64,000 bases of DNA from Nitrosospira sp. Nsp11 (GCF_900142705.1 NZ_FRBV01000001.1:310001-374000); one strand, 5' to 3'. Counted from the stretch's first letter, positions 37,089-47,312 are shown. Made by a program: numbers and translations. The notes: generated by a model not told the origin, from the letters alone.

Positions 37089-38409
37089 GCATGTCCGCAA
37101 CCTTCTGCTCAATAGCTTTCATGCCGCAGTCAGCGCAGCCGATCCCCTGCTTGTAGTACCCCGGCATTTACCGCCACCATTGCTGCACCGATTACCTCGA
37201 GGCCGGACGCTGGTGGTGGGTGCAGGCAAAGCTGCGGCGGCGATGGCGCTGGCAGTGGAAAAACATTGGCAGGAAGATACGACGCTGGATGGCATAGTCC
37301 TCACCCGCTACGGTCACGGCTTGCCGCTCGATCGGATCCAGGTTATCGAAGCCGGACATCCGGTACCCGATGAACATGGCGAAGAAGCCACACGCCATCT
37401 TTTGGCGGAAGTAAAAAAACTCGGTACGAATGATTTTCTGCTTTGCTTACTGAGCGGCGGCGGGTCGAGTTTGCTATCGCTGCCGGTAGCGGGTATATCG
37501 CTGGGCGATCTCCGAACCGTCACCTCGGAACTGCTCCACTGTGGCGCGACAATTCAAGAGATCAACACTGTGCGCAAGCATCTTTCCGCTGTCTTGGGAG
37601 GAAGGCTTGCAGCTTCGAGCCGTGCGCAAGTACTGGTATTGATAATTTCCGACGTAACGGGGGACGATCCAACGCATGTCGCATCCGGCCCCTGCGCACC
37701 GGACCCCACAACCTACGCGGATGCGCTCGCAATCATCGAGTATCACGGCATCCCGGCACCCGATGCCGTAACGGAAATATTGCTGGCAGGCGCCAATGGC
37801 AAGCTTGGCGAGACGCCCAAACCCGGCGATGCGGTGTTCCATCGCGTAGAAAACCGGGTGATCGCTACCGCGCATGAGTCGCTGCTGGCCGCGGTGGAAT
37901 ATTTTCGCACTCAAGGCATTTTCGCTGTAATACTGGGCGATTCCGTTACCGGCGAGTCGCGCGATGTCGCCAGGGTCTTCGCAGCCTTGCTCAGGGAAAT
38001 CCGCCGATATGGGCACCCTTGGAGACCCCCGTTAGCGCTAATCTCAGGCGGCGAAACGACCGTTACATTAGGTAAAAAACGAAATGGCGCCTATGGTGAC
38101 CAAAGCAACCATCGCGGACGTGGCGGACGAAATACGGAATTCCTGCTATCTCTTGCCGTTGAGCTCGGTGGTGCAGAGAATATGCACGCGCTCGCCTGCG
38201 ATACGGACGGCATAGACGGAACGGAAAACAATGCCGGCGCCATTGTCACGCCGGATTCCTTGTACCGTGCAAGCCAGGCGGGTATCAACGCATCGACATT
38301 GCTTGCCCGCAACGATTCTTATACGTTCTTTGAGCAGCTCGGGGATTTGGTCGTTACCGGCCCAACCCGCACGAACGTCAATGACTACCGCGTTATCCTG
38401 ATGTTGTAA
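37075..38409 (+). CDS. Glycerate 2-kinase (MOFRL family)
   Basis: This 444-residue protein is of the GckA/TtuD type. It phosphorylates glycerate to 2-phosphoglycerate, feeding serine-cycle or photorespiratory-type glycerate into glycolysis; old annotations call it hydroxypyruvate reductase. Motifs are [32 protein letters not shown], the segment [15 protein letters not shown] and a C-terminal MOFRL domain ending [16 protein letters not shown] prefer the ATG at 37075 to the GTG at 37069; both overlap the uvrA end, implying coupling. Functionally unrelated to uvrA. Confidence 0.88.
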   Translation: MGVHKHVRNLLLNSFHAAVSAADPLLVVPRHLPPPLLHRLPRGRTLVVGAGKAAAAMALAVEKHWQEDTTLDGIVLTRYGHGLPLDRIQVIEAGHPVPDEHGEEATRHLLAEVKKLGTNDFLLCLLSGGGSSLLSLPVAGISLGDLRTVTSELLHCGATIQEINTVRKHLSAVLGGRLAASSRAQVLVLIISDVTGDDPTHVASGPCAPDPTTYADALAIIEYHGIPAPDAVTEILLAGANGKLGETPKPGDAVFHRVENRVIATAHESLLAAVEYFRTQGIFAVILGDSVTGESRDVARVFAALLREIRRYGHPWRPPLALISGGETTVTLGKKRNGAYGDQSNHRGRGGRNTEFLLSLAVELGGAENMHALACDTDGIDGTENNAGAIVTPDSLYRASQAGINASTLLARNDSYTFFEQLGDLVVTGPTRTNVNDYRVILML

Positions 38410-38486
38410 GGCTGGCGCGCGACAGGGCTGGAAAGCACTTGCATTCGGGCAGAGGAGGACGCAAGTGTCACGAAACCGCAATATTG

Positions 38487-38515
38487 TTTACATATCATCG
38501 CAATATAAGGACAAT
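38487..38515 (+). promoter_or_regulatory. Candidate sigma-70 promoter of phoB
   Basis: TTTACA (38487-38492), a 17-base spacer and GACAAT (38510-38515) lie 42 bases before the phoB ATG. The -10 is imperfect, and no clear Pho box (CTGTCA repeats) was seen in the 148-bp gap. Confidence 0.35.
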
Positions 38516-38557
38516 CAAAATCGAAGAGAAATAATCACGAATAGAAGGAATGTGCCG

Positions 38558-39262
38558 ATGGCAGCGACAATACTGGTGGTTGAAGATGAACCGGCGATCC
38601 AGGATTTAATCTCATATAGTTTGCGACAGGCAAGACATAACGTTTTTTCCGCACGAAATGCGGAAGAAGCGATGGAAATAATCAATGATGCGCTACCGGA
38701 TCTGGTGCTGCTCGACTGGATGCTGCCGGGGATGAGCGGAATCGAATTCGCCCGCGTTCTGCGGCGCACCGCGCGCACTAAAACAATTCCTATCATCATG
38801 CTTACGGCTCGCGCAGAAGAAGGCGATAAGGTGGCCGGGCTGGAGATCGGGGCCGACGATTACATTACCAAGCCTTTCTCTCCGCGTGAGATGCTCGCGA
38901 GAATCAAGGCGGTGCTGCGGCGGCGCTCGCCCGAAGCAGCCGACGACATGGTCGAGATCGGTGGACTACACCTGGACTCGGCTGCTCATCGGGTAACCGC
39001 CGACGGTAATGAAGTAGTGCTGGGTCCTACCGAATTCCGGTTGCTGCATTTTCTGATGACTCACGCCGAGCGGGTATACAGCCGTTCGCAACTGCTCGAT
39101 CAAGTATGGGGAGATCATGTATTTGTAGAAGATCGCACCGTGGATGTGCATATCCGCCGATTACGCAAGGCATTGGAGACAGTCAGCAAGGATGGACTGG
39201 TGCAGACAGTGAGGGGATCCGGCTATCGGCTTTCCGCGGTGCTGACGGCGAGCATGGGGTGA
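38558..39262 (+). CDS. phoB: Phosphate regulon response regulator
   Basis: The protein has 234 residues from the ATG at 38558; an upstream in-frame extension lacks homology. The receiver domain (~1-120) has VVEDEPAI with acidic residues, phospho-acceptor Asp in VLLDWMLPGMSG and Lys in DDYITKPFSPRE. The winged-helix output domain ends in VHIRRLRKALE and TVRGSGYRLS. The length and SPRE segment are PhoB-like. Together with phoR 43 bp downstream it controls the phosphate-starvation regulon. The usual pst transporter genes are not in the window. Confidence 0.93.
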   Translation: MAATILVVEDEPAIQDLISYSLRQARHNVFSARNAEEAMEIINDALPDLVLLDWMLPGMSGIEFARVLRRTARTKTIPIIMLTARAEEGDKVAGLEIGADDYITKPFSPREMLARIKAVLRRRSPEAADDMVEIGGLHLDSAAHRVTADGNEVVLGPTEFRLLHFLMTHAERVYSRSQLLDQVWGDHVFVEDRTVDVHIRRLRKALETVSKDGLVQTVRGSGYRLSAVLTASMG

Positions 39263-39305
39263 TCCCTGGAATAATGATCCAGTTTTGTTCTTCCAAATAG
39301 CTCAC

Positions 39306-40619
39306 GTGTCCAGTTTCTGGGAGCGTTTCCGGGAGCATGCGGCCAACCTGATCCTGGTTACGGTTGTAACCGGGCTACTCTTGGCGGTGCTGGGTGCTCT
39401 CGCGACATTAGCCCTCTATAATGTCGCGCTGCTGCTGCTGGTCATTTATCATTGGCGTCAATTGGCGGTGCTCGATAAATGGCTCCAGGCCGAAGAATCC
39501 AGGTTACCTTCCGGCTTCGGCAAATGGGGGGACGTGTTTGCACGCTTGACACGCCTGACCCGTGATCAAAGCCAGAAACATCGGCAAATCAGTTCTGCGC
39601 TGGAGCTTCTGCGACGCGCCACCTCGGCTATGCCGGAAGGCGTGGTAATCATGGATGAGATAGACCGCATCGAATGGTGCAACCCTGTAGCAGAGAAACA
39701 TCTGGGCATCAACGCGAGTGTTGATACGGGGCAGCATATCACCCATCTGATGCGTCAAACCCAATTCACCAAATACCTTGCCGCCCAAAACTATTCTGAA
39801 CCACTGATAATCAAACAGTCCCGGCATCAGGGACTGACTCTTTCAATACAGCTAGTGCCCTATGGTGATAAACAGAAACTGCTGCTCAGCCGTGATGTGA
39901 CGCGCTTTGAAAGAATTCAGACCATGCGCAGGGATTTCGTGGCCAATGTGTCGCACGAATTACGGACACCGCTGACGGTGGTTGGCGGATTTCTCGAAAC
40001 ACTGTCGGAAGAAGGCCATTCAGATCCTGAAACACGTAGGTGGGCGCTGACGCTGATGACCGATCAAACCAGACGAATGCAAAGCCTGGTGGAAGACTTG
40101 TTGACGCTGTCGCGACTGGAGGACACGGAAAACATGGCCCGGGAGGGGAACGTCGATGTCCCCGAAATGTTACGGAAGCTTTATGATGAAGCGCAATCCT
40201 TGAGTGCCGGACGCCACCATATCAGCCTCAATCTCGATACTGACACGAAATTATTGGGTAACACGGACGAATTGCGTAGCGCTTTCGGTAACCTTATCAG
40301 CAACGCCATCCGTTATACCCCTGCCGGAGGGGATATCTCCTTGAACTGGGCAATGCGCGACGGGCAGGGCGTATTTTCCGTACAGGACAGCGGCATGGGC
40401 ATTGAACCCCAACATATCCCGCGTCTTACGGAACGATTCTATCGGGTTGACCATGGGCGTTCGCGTGAAACGGGGGGTACCGGACTGGGTCTCGCCATTG
40501 TCAAACATGTGCTGAGTTGCCATCAGGCGAGACTTGAGATCGACAGCGAACCCGGCAAAGGGAGCCTTTTCAGTGCCTGGTTCCCATCCGCAAGGTTGAT
40601 CGTGCAGGAAAGCGAGTAG
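39306..40619 (+). CDS. phoR: Phosphate regulon sensor histidine kinase
   Basis: The protein has 437 residues if the GTG at 39306 (VSSFWERFREH) is used. A TTG at 39285 would add seven residues, and neither start has a clear ribosome site. Two adjacent membrane helices (~15-55) with almost no periplasmic loop are typical of PhoR, which senses through the Pst/PhoU complex. A PAS-like domain follows (MPEGVVIMDEIDRIEWCNP). The phospho-acceptor His lies in VSHELRTPLTVVGG, and the ATPase boxes include NLISNAIRYTP and GGTGLGLAIVKHV. It is the partner of PhoB just upstream. Confidence 0.92.
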   Translation: MSSFWERFREHAANLILVTVVTGLLLAVLGALATLALYNVALLLLVIYHWRQLAVLDKWLQAEESRLPSGFGKWGDVFARLTRLTRDQSQKHRQISSALELLRRATSAMPEGVVIMDEIDRIEWCNPVAEKHLGINASVDTGQHITHLMRQTQFTKYLAAQNYSEPLIIKQSRHQGLTLSIQLVPYGDKQKLLLSRDVTRFERIQTMRRDFVANVSHELRTPLTVVGGFLETLSEEGHSDPETRRWALTLMTDQTRRMQSLVEDLLTLSRLEDTENMAREGNVDVPEMLRKLYDEAQSLSAGRHHISLNLDTDTKLLGNTDELRSAFGNLISNAIRYTPAGGDISLNWAMRDGQGVFSVQDSGMGIEPQHIPRLTERFYRVDHGRSRETGGTGLGLAIVKHVLSCHQARLEIDSEPGKGSLFSAWFPSARLIVQESE

Positions 40620-40726
40620 GTCGCCGCCTGCCACAAGCGTTATAGGCAAGCGTACAGCCCTTCGGATGAAACGAACCCATCACGAATTTTCGTCAATATT
40701 CATTTTCAAGGTTGCTTTACATTGTT

Positions 40727-41284
40727 ATGCCCACAACACCCCTCGATCTTACGGAAACAACGCTCAGCAGCGAGAATGTGTACGATGGCGAGCTTCTGCA
40801 TGTGCGAGCAGACCAAGCCCGGCTGCCTGACGGCAAAGTCGCAGTACGCGAATACATCAGGCATCCCGGCGCAGTGGTCATCATACCGTTGCTCGACAAT
40901 GGCGAGCTGGTGCTGGAACGCCAGTATCGCTACCCCCTGCAGCGGGAGTTTTACGAACTGCCTGCCGGAAAAATCGATAGCGGTGAAGATCCGCTAAGGT
41001 GCGCTCAACGGGAACTGCTGGAAGAAACAGGTTACACGGCGGAAAGCTGGCGTCATATCGCCACCTTGCATCCCTGTATCGGTTATTCGGACGAGAAGTT
41101 GATTTATTACTTCGCGGAAAACCTTACCTTCAAGGGCGCAAGCCTGGATGACGGCGAGCATCTGGAGGTGTTCACCTTGGGATTGTCGACGGCACTGGAG
41201 TGGGTAAAAACAGGGAAAATATCCGACAATAAAACGGTTTCCGGCCTGTTTTGGGCAGAGAAGCTACTAAGTGGCGCATGGTAA
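40727..41284 (+). CDS. nudF: ADP-ribose pyrophosphatase (Nudix)
   Basis: This 185-residue Nudix hydrolase cleaves ADP-ribose or related nucleotide sugars. The Nudix box is complete: GKIDSGEDPLRCAQRELLEE then TGY. Upstream segments VREYIRHPGAVVIIPLLDN and LVLERQYRYPLQREFYELPA match the NudF branch. I chose the ATG at 40727; a TTG at 40712 adds five residues. It stands alone on the plus strand 107 bp after phoR, and a candidate terminator lies at 41397-41429. Confidence 0.85.
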   Translation: MPTTPLDLTETTLSSENVYDGELLHVRADQARLPDGKVAVREYIRHPGAVVIIPLLDNGELVLERQYRYPLQREFYELPAGKIDSGEDPLRCAQRELLEETGYTAESWRHIATLHPCIGYSDEKLIYYFAENLTFKGASLDDGEHLEVFTLGLSTALEWVKTGKISDNKTVSGLFWAEKLLSGAW

Positions 41285-41723
41285 ATGCGGTTTGGATTCG
41301 CCAGGCACGATTGCTAAGCCGCCATAATTACCTAATCCTCCGGTTGCGCCGCATGAGCTTGCGTCCTCTTCGCTCACAGAATGTTGAAAAACCCCGCCCA
41401 ATCCATGCAAATAGTATAATTGGGTTTTTGGTCGCGAACGCCGCGCGCGGACAGCACTCTCCCTCGGCCACGAGTTGGTGCAAGCGGTGGGTTCTCGCCA
41501 AGTCGATGACGTAACAACGAGGTTCTACACGCTGCGCCGTCCCGTCAGAGCCTTGTTTTGGTGCTCGCAAGATAGCGCCGTAGGACTGGAACAATCTCCT
41601 CAAAAGTAGCCGCGTAGTTGGAATTTTCTGCGTACAAAAAAACATTTGGATCAATAAAAGTAAAACTTAGGTAACAAATTTCAATTTATTCAGATTTTTT
41701 TGCTAGCCGGACCATAGGTAAAG
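41285..41723. other. 439-bp gap between nudF and mutS
   Basis: No gene was recognised. A minus-strand open frame at 41328-41654 (108 residues, Arg- and Cys-rich) has no ribosome site or family resemblance. The stretch contains the terminator-like hairpin at 41397-41429, and an AT-rich segment at ~41640-41705 suitable for the mutS promoter. Confidence 0.5.
41397..41429 (+). terminator. Candidate rho-independent terminator after nudF
   Basis: CCCAAT (41397-41402) pairs with ATTGGG (41419-41424) around 16 bases and is followed by TTTTT. A run of A residues upstream (AAAAACC) could extend the stem with a bulge. It lies ~110 bp after the nudF stop. Confidence 0.45.
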
Positions 41724-44363
41724 ATGGAAAATCTAGCCCGCCATACCCCCATGATGCAGCAATATCTCCGCATCAAGGCGCAGCATCCCGATATGCTGAT
41801 GTTTTATCGCATGGGGGATTTCTACGAACTGTTCTTTGAAGATGCGGAAAAAGCGGCCAAGCTGCTCGATATTACCCTGACCCGGCGCGGCACTTCGGCG
41901 GGCGAGCCGATAAAGATGGCGGGTGTGCCTTATCATTCCGCCGAACAGTACCTGGCAAAACTCATCAAGCTGGGTGAATCGGTAGCGATCTGTGAACAGA
42001 CCGGCGATCCCGCTACGTCCAAAGGTCCGGTAGAACGGCAGGTCATGCGGATTATTACGCCCGGAACGCTGACAGATTCGGCGTTGCTGGATGAAAAACG
42101 CGAAAGTATTTTATTGGCCCTGTGCGTGCATGAAACAACGCTGGGGCTGGCATGGCTCAATCTGGCGGCGGGGCAATTTTGGGTATTGGAAACATCAGCG
42201 GATAATCTGGCGGGCGAACTCGAACGCCTGAAGCCAGCGGAGATTCTTTTGCCGGATTCGCAGGATGCGCTTACCGGCCTCAGCGATGCGGGTGCATCCA
42301 AAACTTGTCTGAAGCGCCTGCCCTTTTGGCAGTTCGACGTCGAGGCTGCTGTTCGCATTCTCTCGCGCCAATTGGGAACCCATGACCTTTCCGGTTTCGG
42401 TTGCGAGGGCCTGCATTCGTCGCTGGGCGCGGCCGGTGCGCTGCTGGAATACGCGCGCCTCACGCAAGGCAACAATATCGCCCATATCAAGACATTGCGG
42501 GTGGAGCGGGACAACGCCTATTTGCGCATGGACGCTGTCACTCGCCGCAATCTTGAAATTTCCGAGACCATACTTGGCGGTGCATCGCCCACTTTGTTAT
42601 CCCTGTTCGATACCTGCTCGACCCATATGGGCAGCCGCATGCTGCGGCACTGGCTGCATCATCCCCTGCGCGACCGGGCAGCGATTCAAAACCGGCTTGA
42701 CAGCGTGTCGTTTTTAATCGGAGAAGCGGGCTCAGGGCCCTACCTTTCCATTCGAGGATGCCTCAAACGGGTCGCAGACATCGAACGTATCACCGCTCGC
42801 ATTGGGCTGAAATCGGCCCGTCCACGAGATTTATCCGGACTGCGCGATAGTCTCAAACGCTTACCGGAAGCAATTGCAGCTATCGCTGAAGTCGCCGCTA
42901 TTGCTGAAGCCATGAACGGCATTGACAAGCATATTGCCGCGCTGGCGCAATCGATGACTCCGGATGCGACGCTTGTCGGGCTTCTGCAGGAATCCCTGCG
43001 CGAAGAGCCGGAGGTGGTGCTGCGCGTAGGCGGTGTGATCGCGGATGGCTATGATGCCGAACTGGATGAGCTTCGCGCCATACAGAATAATTGCGGTGAA
43101 TTTTTGCTGCAACTCGAAACGCGGGAAAAAACGCGCACAGGCATTTCAAATCTCAAAGTGGAATATAACCGGTTACACGGTTTTTATATCGAGGTGACGC
43201 ACGCGCACACCGAGAAGATCCCGGAGGACTACCGCAGAAGGCAGACGCTGAAGAATGCCGAGCGCTATATTACGCCAGAGCTCAAGGCATTTGAAGAAAA
43301 GGCGCTCTCTGCGCAGGACCGTGCGCTGGAACGGGAAAAGCTTTTATATGATGAGCTGCTGGAAGGGCTTTTGCAGTATATCGATCACTTGCAGCAGGTG
43401 GCCCGCAGTATTGCCGAGCTGGATGTATTAGCCGCCTTCGCCGAACGCGCACTGGCCCTGGACTATATCGTGCCGACCTTCACCAGTGAAGCCGTTATTG
43501 AAATTGAGGCGGGCCGTCATCCGGTTGTGGAAAAACAGGTCGAAAACTTCATTGCCAACAATGTCCAGCTCGGCGCCTGGGGCGATACCGCACGGCAAAT
43601 GCTCGTCATTACCGGTCCCAACATGGGCGGAAAATCCACCTATATGCGACAAGTCGCACTGATTGCGTTACTCGCACATTGCGGCAGCTATGTACCGGCA
43701 AAAAAAGCGCGCTTCGGCCCCCTGGATCAAATCTTCACTCGCATTGGCGCTTCCGATGACCTGGCCGGGGGACGCTCAACCTTCATGATGGAAATGACGG
43801 AAGCCGCCAATATCCTGCATAACGCCACTGCACAAAGCTTGGTGTTGATGGATGAGATAGGACGGGGAACTTCTACTTTCGACGGCTTGGCCCTGGCTTT
43901 TGCGATTGCCAGGTATCTATTGAAAAACAACCGCTGTTATACGTTATTTGCAACTCATTATTTTGAACTGACGAGGCTCGCGGAGGAGTTTACGCAGGCC
44001 GCCAACGTGCACCTGCGTGCGGTGGAACACAAGCATCATATTGTATTCCTGCACTCGGTCGATGAGGGCGCTGCGAGTCAGAGCTACGGGCTTCAAGTGG
44101 CTGCGCTGGCCGGCGTGCCGGAGCAAGTGATCAGAACAGCAAGAAAATATCTGGCGCAACTTGAGGAGGAAGCGGTTGGCAGACACCCACAACGGGATTT
44201 GTTCGCGGCAGCGTCGGGCAGCGCAAAAGAAAACCCCCAAACCCTGCCCGAACACCCCGTACTCAAACTGCTGCACGCTATCGTTCCGGACGAGCTAAGC
44301 CCGAAGCAAGCGCTGGAAGAACTCTATGCGCTAAAAAAAGCCGCGGAGAAAGACCGGCCCTAG
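41724..44363 (+). CDS. mutS: DNA mismatch repair protein MutS
   Basis: This 879-residue mismatch-recognition ATPase has the mismatch-reading Phe-x-Glu near residue 36 ([20 protein letters not shown]). The Walker A is [13 protein letters not shown] (~residue 630), the Walker [17 protein letters not shown], and the C-terminus ends in [16 protein letters not shown], the tetramerisation tail. Length and order match MutS1. It is single-gene on the plus strand and convergent with slyD. No mutL is in the window. Confidence 0.98.
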   Translation: MENLARHTPMMQQYLRIKAQHPDMLMFYRMGDFYELFFEDAEKAAKLLDITLTRRGTSAGEPIKMAGVPYHSAEQYLAKLIKLGESVAICEQTGDPATSKGPVERQVMRIITPGTLTDSALLDEKRESILLALCVHETTLGLAWLNLAAGQFWVLETSADNLAGELERLKPAEILLPDSQDALTGLSDAGASKTCLKRLPFWQFDVEAAVRILSRQLGTHDLSGFGCEGLHSSLGAAGALLEYARLTQGNNIAHIKTLRVERDNAYLRMDAVTRRNLEISETILGGASPTLLSLFDTCSTHMGSRMLRHWLHHPLRDRAAIQNRLDSVSFLIGEAGSGPYLSIRGCLKRVADIERITARIGLKSARPRDLSGLRDSLKRLPEAIAAIAEVAAIAEAMNGIDKHIAALAQSMTPDATLVGLLQESLREEPEVVLRVGGVIADGYDAELDELRAIQNNCGEFLLQLETREKTRTGISNLKVEYNRLHGFYIEVTHAHTEKIPEDYRRRQTLKNAERYITPELKAFEEKALSAQDRALEREKLLYDELLEGLLQYIDHLQQVARSIAELDVLAAFAERALALDYIVPTFTSEAVIEIEAGRHPVVEKQVENFIANNVQLGAWGDTARQMLVITGPNMGGKSTYMRQVALIALLAHCGSYVPAKKARFGPLDQIFTRIGASDDLAGGRSTFMMEMTEAANILHNATAQSLVLMDEIGRGTSTFDGLALAFAIARYLLKNNRCYTLFATHYFELTRLAEEFTQAANVHLRAVEHKHHIVFLHSVDEGAASQSYGLQVAALAGVPEQVIRTARKYLAQLEEEAVGRHPQRDLFAAASGSAKENPQTLPEHPVLKLLHAIVPDELSPKQALEELYALKKAAEKDRP

Positions 44364-44473
44364 GAATGAGAAGGACGAAACAACCAACCGGACGAGGCAA
44401 GCCAACTGGTTGTCATAACCCGTCTTGATCGATTTCTTACGTCGAGATACTGCGGGTTCGCCAGAGCCTCTCT

Positions 44474-44953
44474 TCAATGTTCGTGCCCATGGGCACCATG
44501 GACGTGGCCGTGAGCCAGTTCCTCTGAAGTGGCGGGCCGTACTGCGGTAACCGTACAATCGAAGCGCAGTGTCACGCCCGCGAATGGGTGATTGCCGTCT
44601 ACTACCACCTTGTCTTCGGCAATATCGGTTACGGTATAGATAAAGGCATCGTCGGAACCTTCTTCGCCTCCTTCAAACTGCATTCCGACCGTTACATTGT
44701 CGGGGAAAAGATCGCGAGGCTCGACTCGCACCAAATCGCTATCGTATTCACCAAAAGTATTTTCCGGCTCCATCAAAACGGAGCAACTATAGCCCACTTC
44801 CTTGCTATGCAATTCTTCTTCCACCATTGGGAAGATTCCGTCATAACCTCCATGCAGATAGCTGATTGGCGCGTCGGGTTCTTCCATGATCTTGCCGGCC
44901 AGATCAGATAATTTATAGTTTAGTGACACTACGCTGTCTTTTTCGATTCGCAT
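44474..44953 (-). CDS. slyD: FKBP-type peptidyl-prolyl isomerase, SlyD-like
   Basis: This 159-residue proline isomerase/chaperone begins IEKDSVVSLNYKLSDLAGK. The insert-in-flap domain contains MEPENTFGEYDSDLV, and the FKBP core ends with VVDGNHPFAGVTLRFDCTV. The His-rich tail (HGHVHGAHGHEH) suits nickel binding, as in SlyD, which supplies nickel to hydrogenase and urease maturation. It is monocistronic and convergent with mutS. A composite hairpin lies upstream at 45001-45044. Confidence 0.92.
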   Translation of the reverse strand: MRIEKDSVVSLNYKLSDLAGKIMEEPDAPISYLHGGYDGIFPMVEEELHSKEVGYSCSVLMEPENTFGEYDSDLVRVEPRDLFPDNVTVGMQFEGGEEGSDDAFIYTVTDIAEDKVVVDGNHPFAGVTLRFDCTVTAVRPATSEELAHGHVHGAHGHEH

Positions 44954-45000
44954 ATTAAAGGCCGTAAGTTAATGTAGGTTAATTATTGCAATAAAGATGA

Positions 45001-45044
45001 GCGCCGATGTTTCTTGCGTTACTCACAAGAAAAACCGCTGGCGC
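45001..45044. other. Composite stem-loop upstream of slyD
   Basis: An outer GCGCC (45001-45005) / GGCGC (45040-45044) encloses an inner perfect TTTCTTG (45010-45016) / CAAGAAA (45026-45032) with a 9-base loop. It sits in the 219-bp gap between rnhB and slyD. It may act as a weak terminator after rnhB or as a leader structure for slyD. Confidence 0.4.
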
Positions 45045-45172
45045 CCAAGTATGCGCATATGCTATCAATGTGGCTTATCGAGAGCAACCATAATTGCATT
45101 AGTAATTATGAATTGAATAAAGTTCTGTCTCGGGGAAATCTGTATATGCTCAGCGCTGTCTTATCCGGTTCG

Positions 45173-45763
45173 TCAGTTTTTACAGGTTCCAATCAATTCT
45201 CTGACTGGCGCAAAGCTGCGTCGGTGCACTACCGATATCCCATGCATTCGCAGGGCTGCAATGTGTCGTTCTGTGGAATACCCCTTATGCTGGTCAAAGC
45301 CATAACGTGGGAAGCGCTGGTGTAACGCCACCATCTCCGCATCACGCGCCGTCTTTGCCAGAATGGAAGCGGCCGAAATCTCGGGTACCAAACTATCGCC
45401 TCTGACGATAGTGGTTACGGGGCATCGCAGACGAGGTTTCTGGTTCCCATCCACCAACACCCTGGAAGGAACCAGAGACAGACTCTCTACAGCACGTTTC
45501 ATGGCCAGTAAACTTGCCTGAAGAATATTGATTCGATCGATTTCCTTAACCGATGCAAAGCCAATGGCCCAGGCTATGGAATGTGCTTTAATGGCAACAG
45601 TGAGGCTGTTGCGCTTTGCTTCGCTTAGCGTTTTTGAATCCGCCAGACCCTCGATGCAATAGTCTGGATCGAGTATGACGCAGGCGGCGAATACCGGCCC
45701 CGCCAGCGGTCCCCTGCCGGACTCATCCACACCGCAAACCCAGTTGAATTCCCGTGCCGTCAC
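45173..45763 (-). CDS. rnhB: Ribonuclease HII
   Basis: The protein has 196 residues from the GTG at 45763, the size of E. coli RNase HII. It removes RNA from RNA-DNA hybrids and excises single ribonucleotides. The catalytic acidic residues lie in [16 protein letters not shown], the segment [10 protein letters not shown], and the motif [18 protein letters not shown] at 45808 would add 15 residues but lacks a ribosome site. It is last in the fabZ-side cluster. Its usual upstream neighbour lpxB is missing, and a 431-bp non-coding segment bounded by inverted repeats lies there. Confidence 0.93.
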   Translation of the reverse strand: MTAREFNWVCGVDESGRGPLAGPVFAACVILDPDYCIEGLADSKTLSEAKRNSLTVAIKAHSIAWAIGFASVKEIDRINILQASLLAMKRAVESLSLVPSRVLVDGNQKPRLRCPVTTIVRGDSLVPEISAASILAKTARDAEMVALHQRFPRYGFDQHKGYSTERHIAALRMHGISVVHRRSFAPVRELIGTCKN

Positions 45764-45822
45764 TTCTCGCGGCTTCCCTTTCTCAATGCCCGCCGCTGGC
45801 CAGCCCAAATATTTTCGGCACC

Positions 45823-46217
45823 ATTATCCTAAATCCGGTAGTTGGACGAGGGGAAGTGTACTGCTTTTGGCGTGCAGGGCAAGGCGCAACGACGCGGAAT
45901 AGACCGCGCAGGGCGGAGCAGTGCCTTCCGCAGGAAGGTGCGACCCCGAAGCGGGATGCGGGCGCCCCCTTGCGTGTGGAGCGCGATCGCGGCATCCCCT
46001 GCGCTGCCCGATCCCCGCTTCGCGGGGCCCCTCGGGCGACGCTTCGGGGCGCCGTTCCATTCCAAGAAGTTGCAACGCAGCCATGTGCCCCAAAAACTGT
46101 GCAATTCTTCCCGTAGCGACCTCACCCGGAAGGTGAGCGTCAAATAATCTGAGATATTGTTATTGATCATGACACTGATATGTTAAATGAGCGGTCAGCT
46201 ACCGGATTTAGGATTAT
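45823..46217. repeat. ~395-bp segment bounded by inverted repeats, MITE-like, in the lpxA-lpxB slot
   Basis: Ends ATTATCCTAAATCCGGTAG (45823-45841) and its complement CTACCGGATTTAGGATTAT (46199-46217) match at 18 of 19 bases, with 16 contiguous (45826-45841 / 46199-46214). Inside, the two ends continue as a looser inverted repeat for ~60 bp (GGGGAAG...TTTTGG...GCAACG on both). The GC-rich middle holds short perfect hairpins: CCTTCC-GCA-GGAAGG at 45926-45940 and CCCCGC-TTC-GCGGGG at 46013-46027. No protein is recognisable inside. The right end encodes the last codons of fabZ. No target-site duplication was found. Confidence 0.6.
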
Positions 46218-46650
46218 CCTTGCGGCGCATTGTGCACATCAACTCAGCTACGGCAACAGTCCGGCCTTCCACTTCCGCCTGGGCAGAATATTTCCAGATT
46301 CCAATCCTCTCCCGCAAAATCGTGGCCTTGAGTATCAGCTGGTCCCCCGGCACTACCGGCCTCTTGAAGCGGGCGCCATCTATGCCCACAAAATAGTAAA
46401 CCGAATTCTCGTCGGCTTCCAGATTCGCCGTCTTGAGCGTCAGGATAGCCGCCGCTTGTGCCAGTGCTTCGATTATGAGAACGCCCGGCATCACTGGATA
46501 GTGGGGAAAATGACCACCGAAGAACGGCTCGTTAATGGTCACGTTCTTGAGTGCGGTGATGCTCTTTCCCGGATCGCAGGTTAAAACGCGATCAACAAGT
46601 AAAAAAGGATAGCGATGAGGGAGGTACTTTAAGATTTCCTGAATATCCAT
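46195..46650 (-). CDS. fabZ: 3-hydroxyacyl-ACP dehydratase FabZ
   Basis: This 151-residue hot-dog-fold dehydratase of fatty acid elongation supplies 3-hydroxyacyl-ACP partitioning with LpxA. Catalytic His and Glu lie in [20 protein letters not shown]. The N-terminus ([20 protein letters not shown]) is typical. The last seven codons (DNPKSGS) fall within the inverted repeat that bounds the neighbouring element, so the C-terminus may have been altered by insertion. The usual flanking lpxD (upstream) and lpxA/lpxB (downstream) are absent; skp is 105 bp upstream. Confidence 0.95.
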   Translation of the reverse strand: MDIQEILKYLPHRYPFLLVDRVLTCDPGKSITALKNVTINEPFFGGHFPHYPVMPGVLIIEALAQAAAILTLKTANLEADENSVYYFVGIDGARFKRPVVPGDQLILKATILRERIGIWKYSAQAEVEGRTVAVAELMCTMRRKDNPKSGS

Positions 46651-46755
46651 GATGCGTAAATTTTTCCTGGGTCCGTAATAATGACAGTTTGGATAAGCAA
46701 TGCCGGTCCCACGTATTTCGGCCGTGGAATTGGCAGGGCCCCTGCTTTTTACTTT

Positions 46756-47307
46756 TTACTTGTCAGCCAGCGCCTTGATCACCTTCTCGGTGATGTCGAC
46801 ACGTGGACTGCGGTAAACGAGATCGCGCAAGGGCAATATCAAGTCGTACTTTTCTGCCTCCGCGATTATTTGAATGGCTTTACTGGCGGTTAACTGAAGC
46901 GTGGCGACTTCATCGTTCTGGCGCAGGCTCAGGTCTTCGCGCATTTGCCGTTGAGCGCGCTGAAGTTCGCGGTTAAGGGTGGCAAGTTCGCGCTCCTTGC
47001 TACGCCGGTCCGCTTCTGGCATCGTTTTTCCCTCATTTTCAAGAAGGTCCTGCAGCGCCTTGGCCTGTAAAGCCAGCTTCTTGATTTCATGGTCGCGTGG
47101 CAAGAATTCCTTTTCTATTTTTTTCAGCGCCCTTACCGCAGGCGCTGATTCGGCTAGAATTCTCTCGGTATCGACAACACCTATCTTGATCTCATCCGCA
47201 AGGGCGCCCGCCGATCCCCAGGCAGATGCAAGGATCATGCATGCTGCCGCCGTTAAAGTTCTTAGCCTTAGAACCTTTTGTTTCAATTTTATCTCCGGAT
47301 TGTTCAT
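46756..47307 (-). CDS. skp: Periplasmic chaperone Skp (OmpH family)
   Basis: The protein has 183 residues with an N-terminal signal (LTAAACMILASAWGSAGALA), then IKIGVVDTERILAESAPAVR and long amphipathic helices (ERELATLNRELQRAQRQMRE), the tentacles that hold unfolded outer-membrane proteins. The N-terminus is ~15 residues longer than a usual signal; an internal start is possible but not evident. It lies 5 bp after bamA. lpxD, which normally follows, is missing. Confidence 0.9.
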   Translation of the reverse strand: MNNPEIKLKQKVLRLRTLTAAACMILASAWGSAGALADEIKIGVVDTERILAESAPAVRALKKIEKEFLPRDHEIKKLALQAKALQDLLENEGKTMPEADRRSKERELATLNRELQRAQRQMREDLSLRQNDEVATLQLTASKAIQIIAEAEKYDLILPLRDLVYRSPRVDITEKVIKALADK

Positions 47308-47312
47308 TTAAT

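Noticed and set aside
38410-38557. Pho box upstream of phoB
   Set aside because: No pair of CTGTCA-like heptamers with 4-base spacing was found; only a single TGTCA occurs.
41328-41654. Minus-strand 108-residue open frame between nudF and mutS
   Set aside because: Arg/Cys-rich composition, no ribosome site, no recognisable domain and a terminator hairpin inside; probably chance.
45783-46170. Several 70-110 residue open frames inside the inverted-repeat segment near rnhB
   Set aside because: High-GC DNA gives long frames in all phases; they are Arg/Pro/Ala-rich, span hairpins and have no start signals. No transposase motif was seen.
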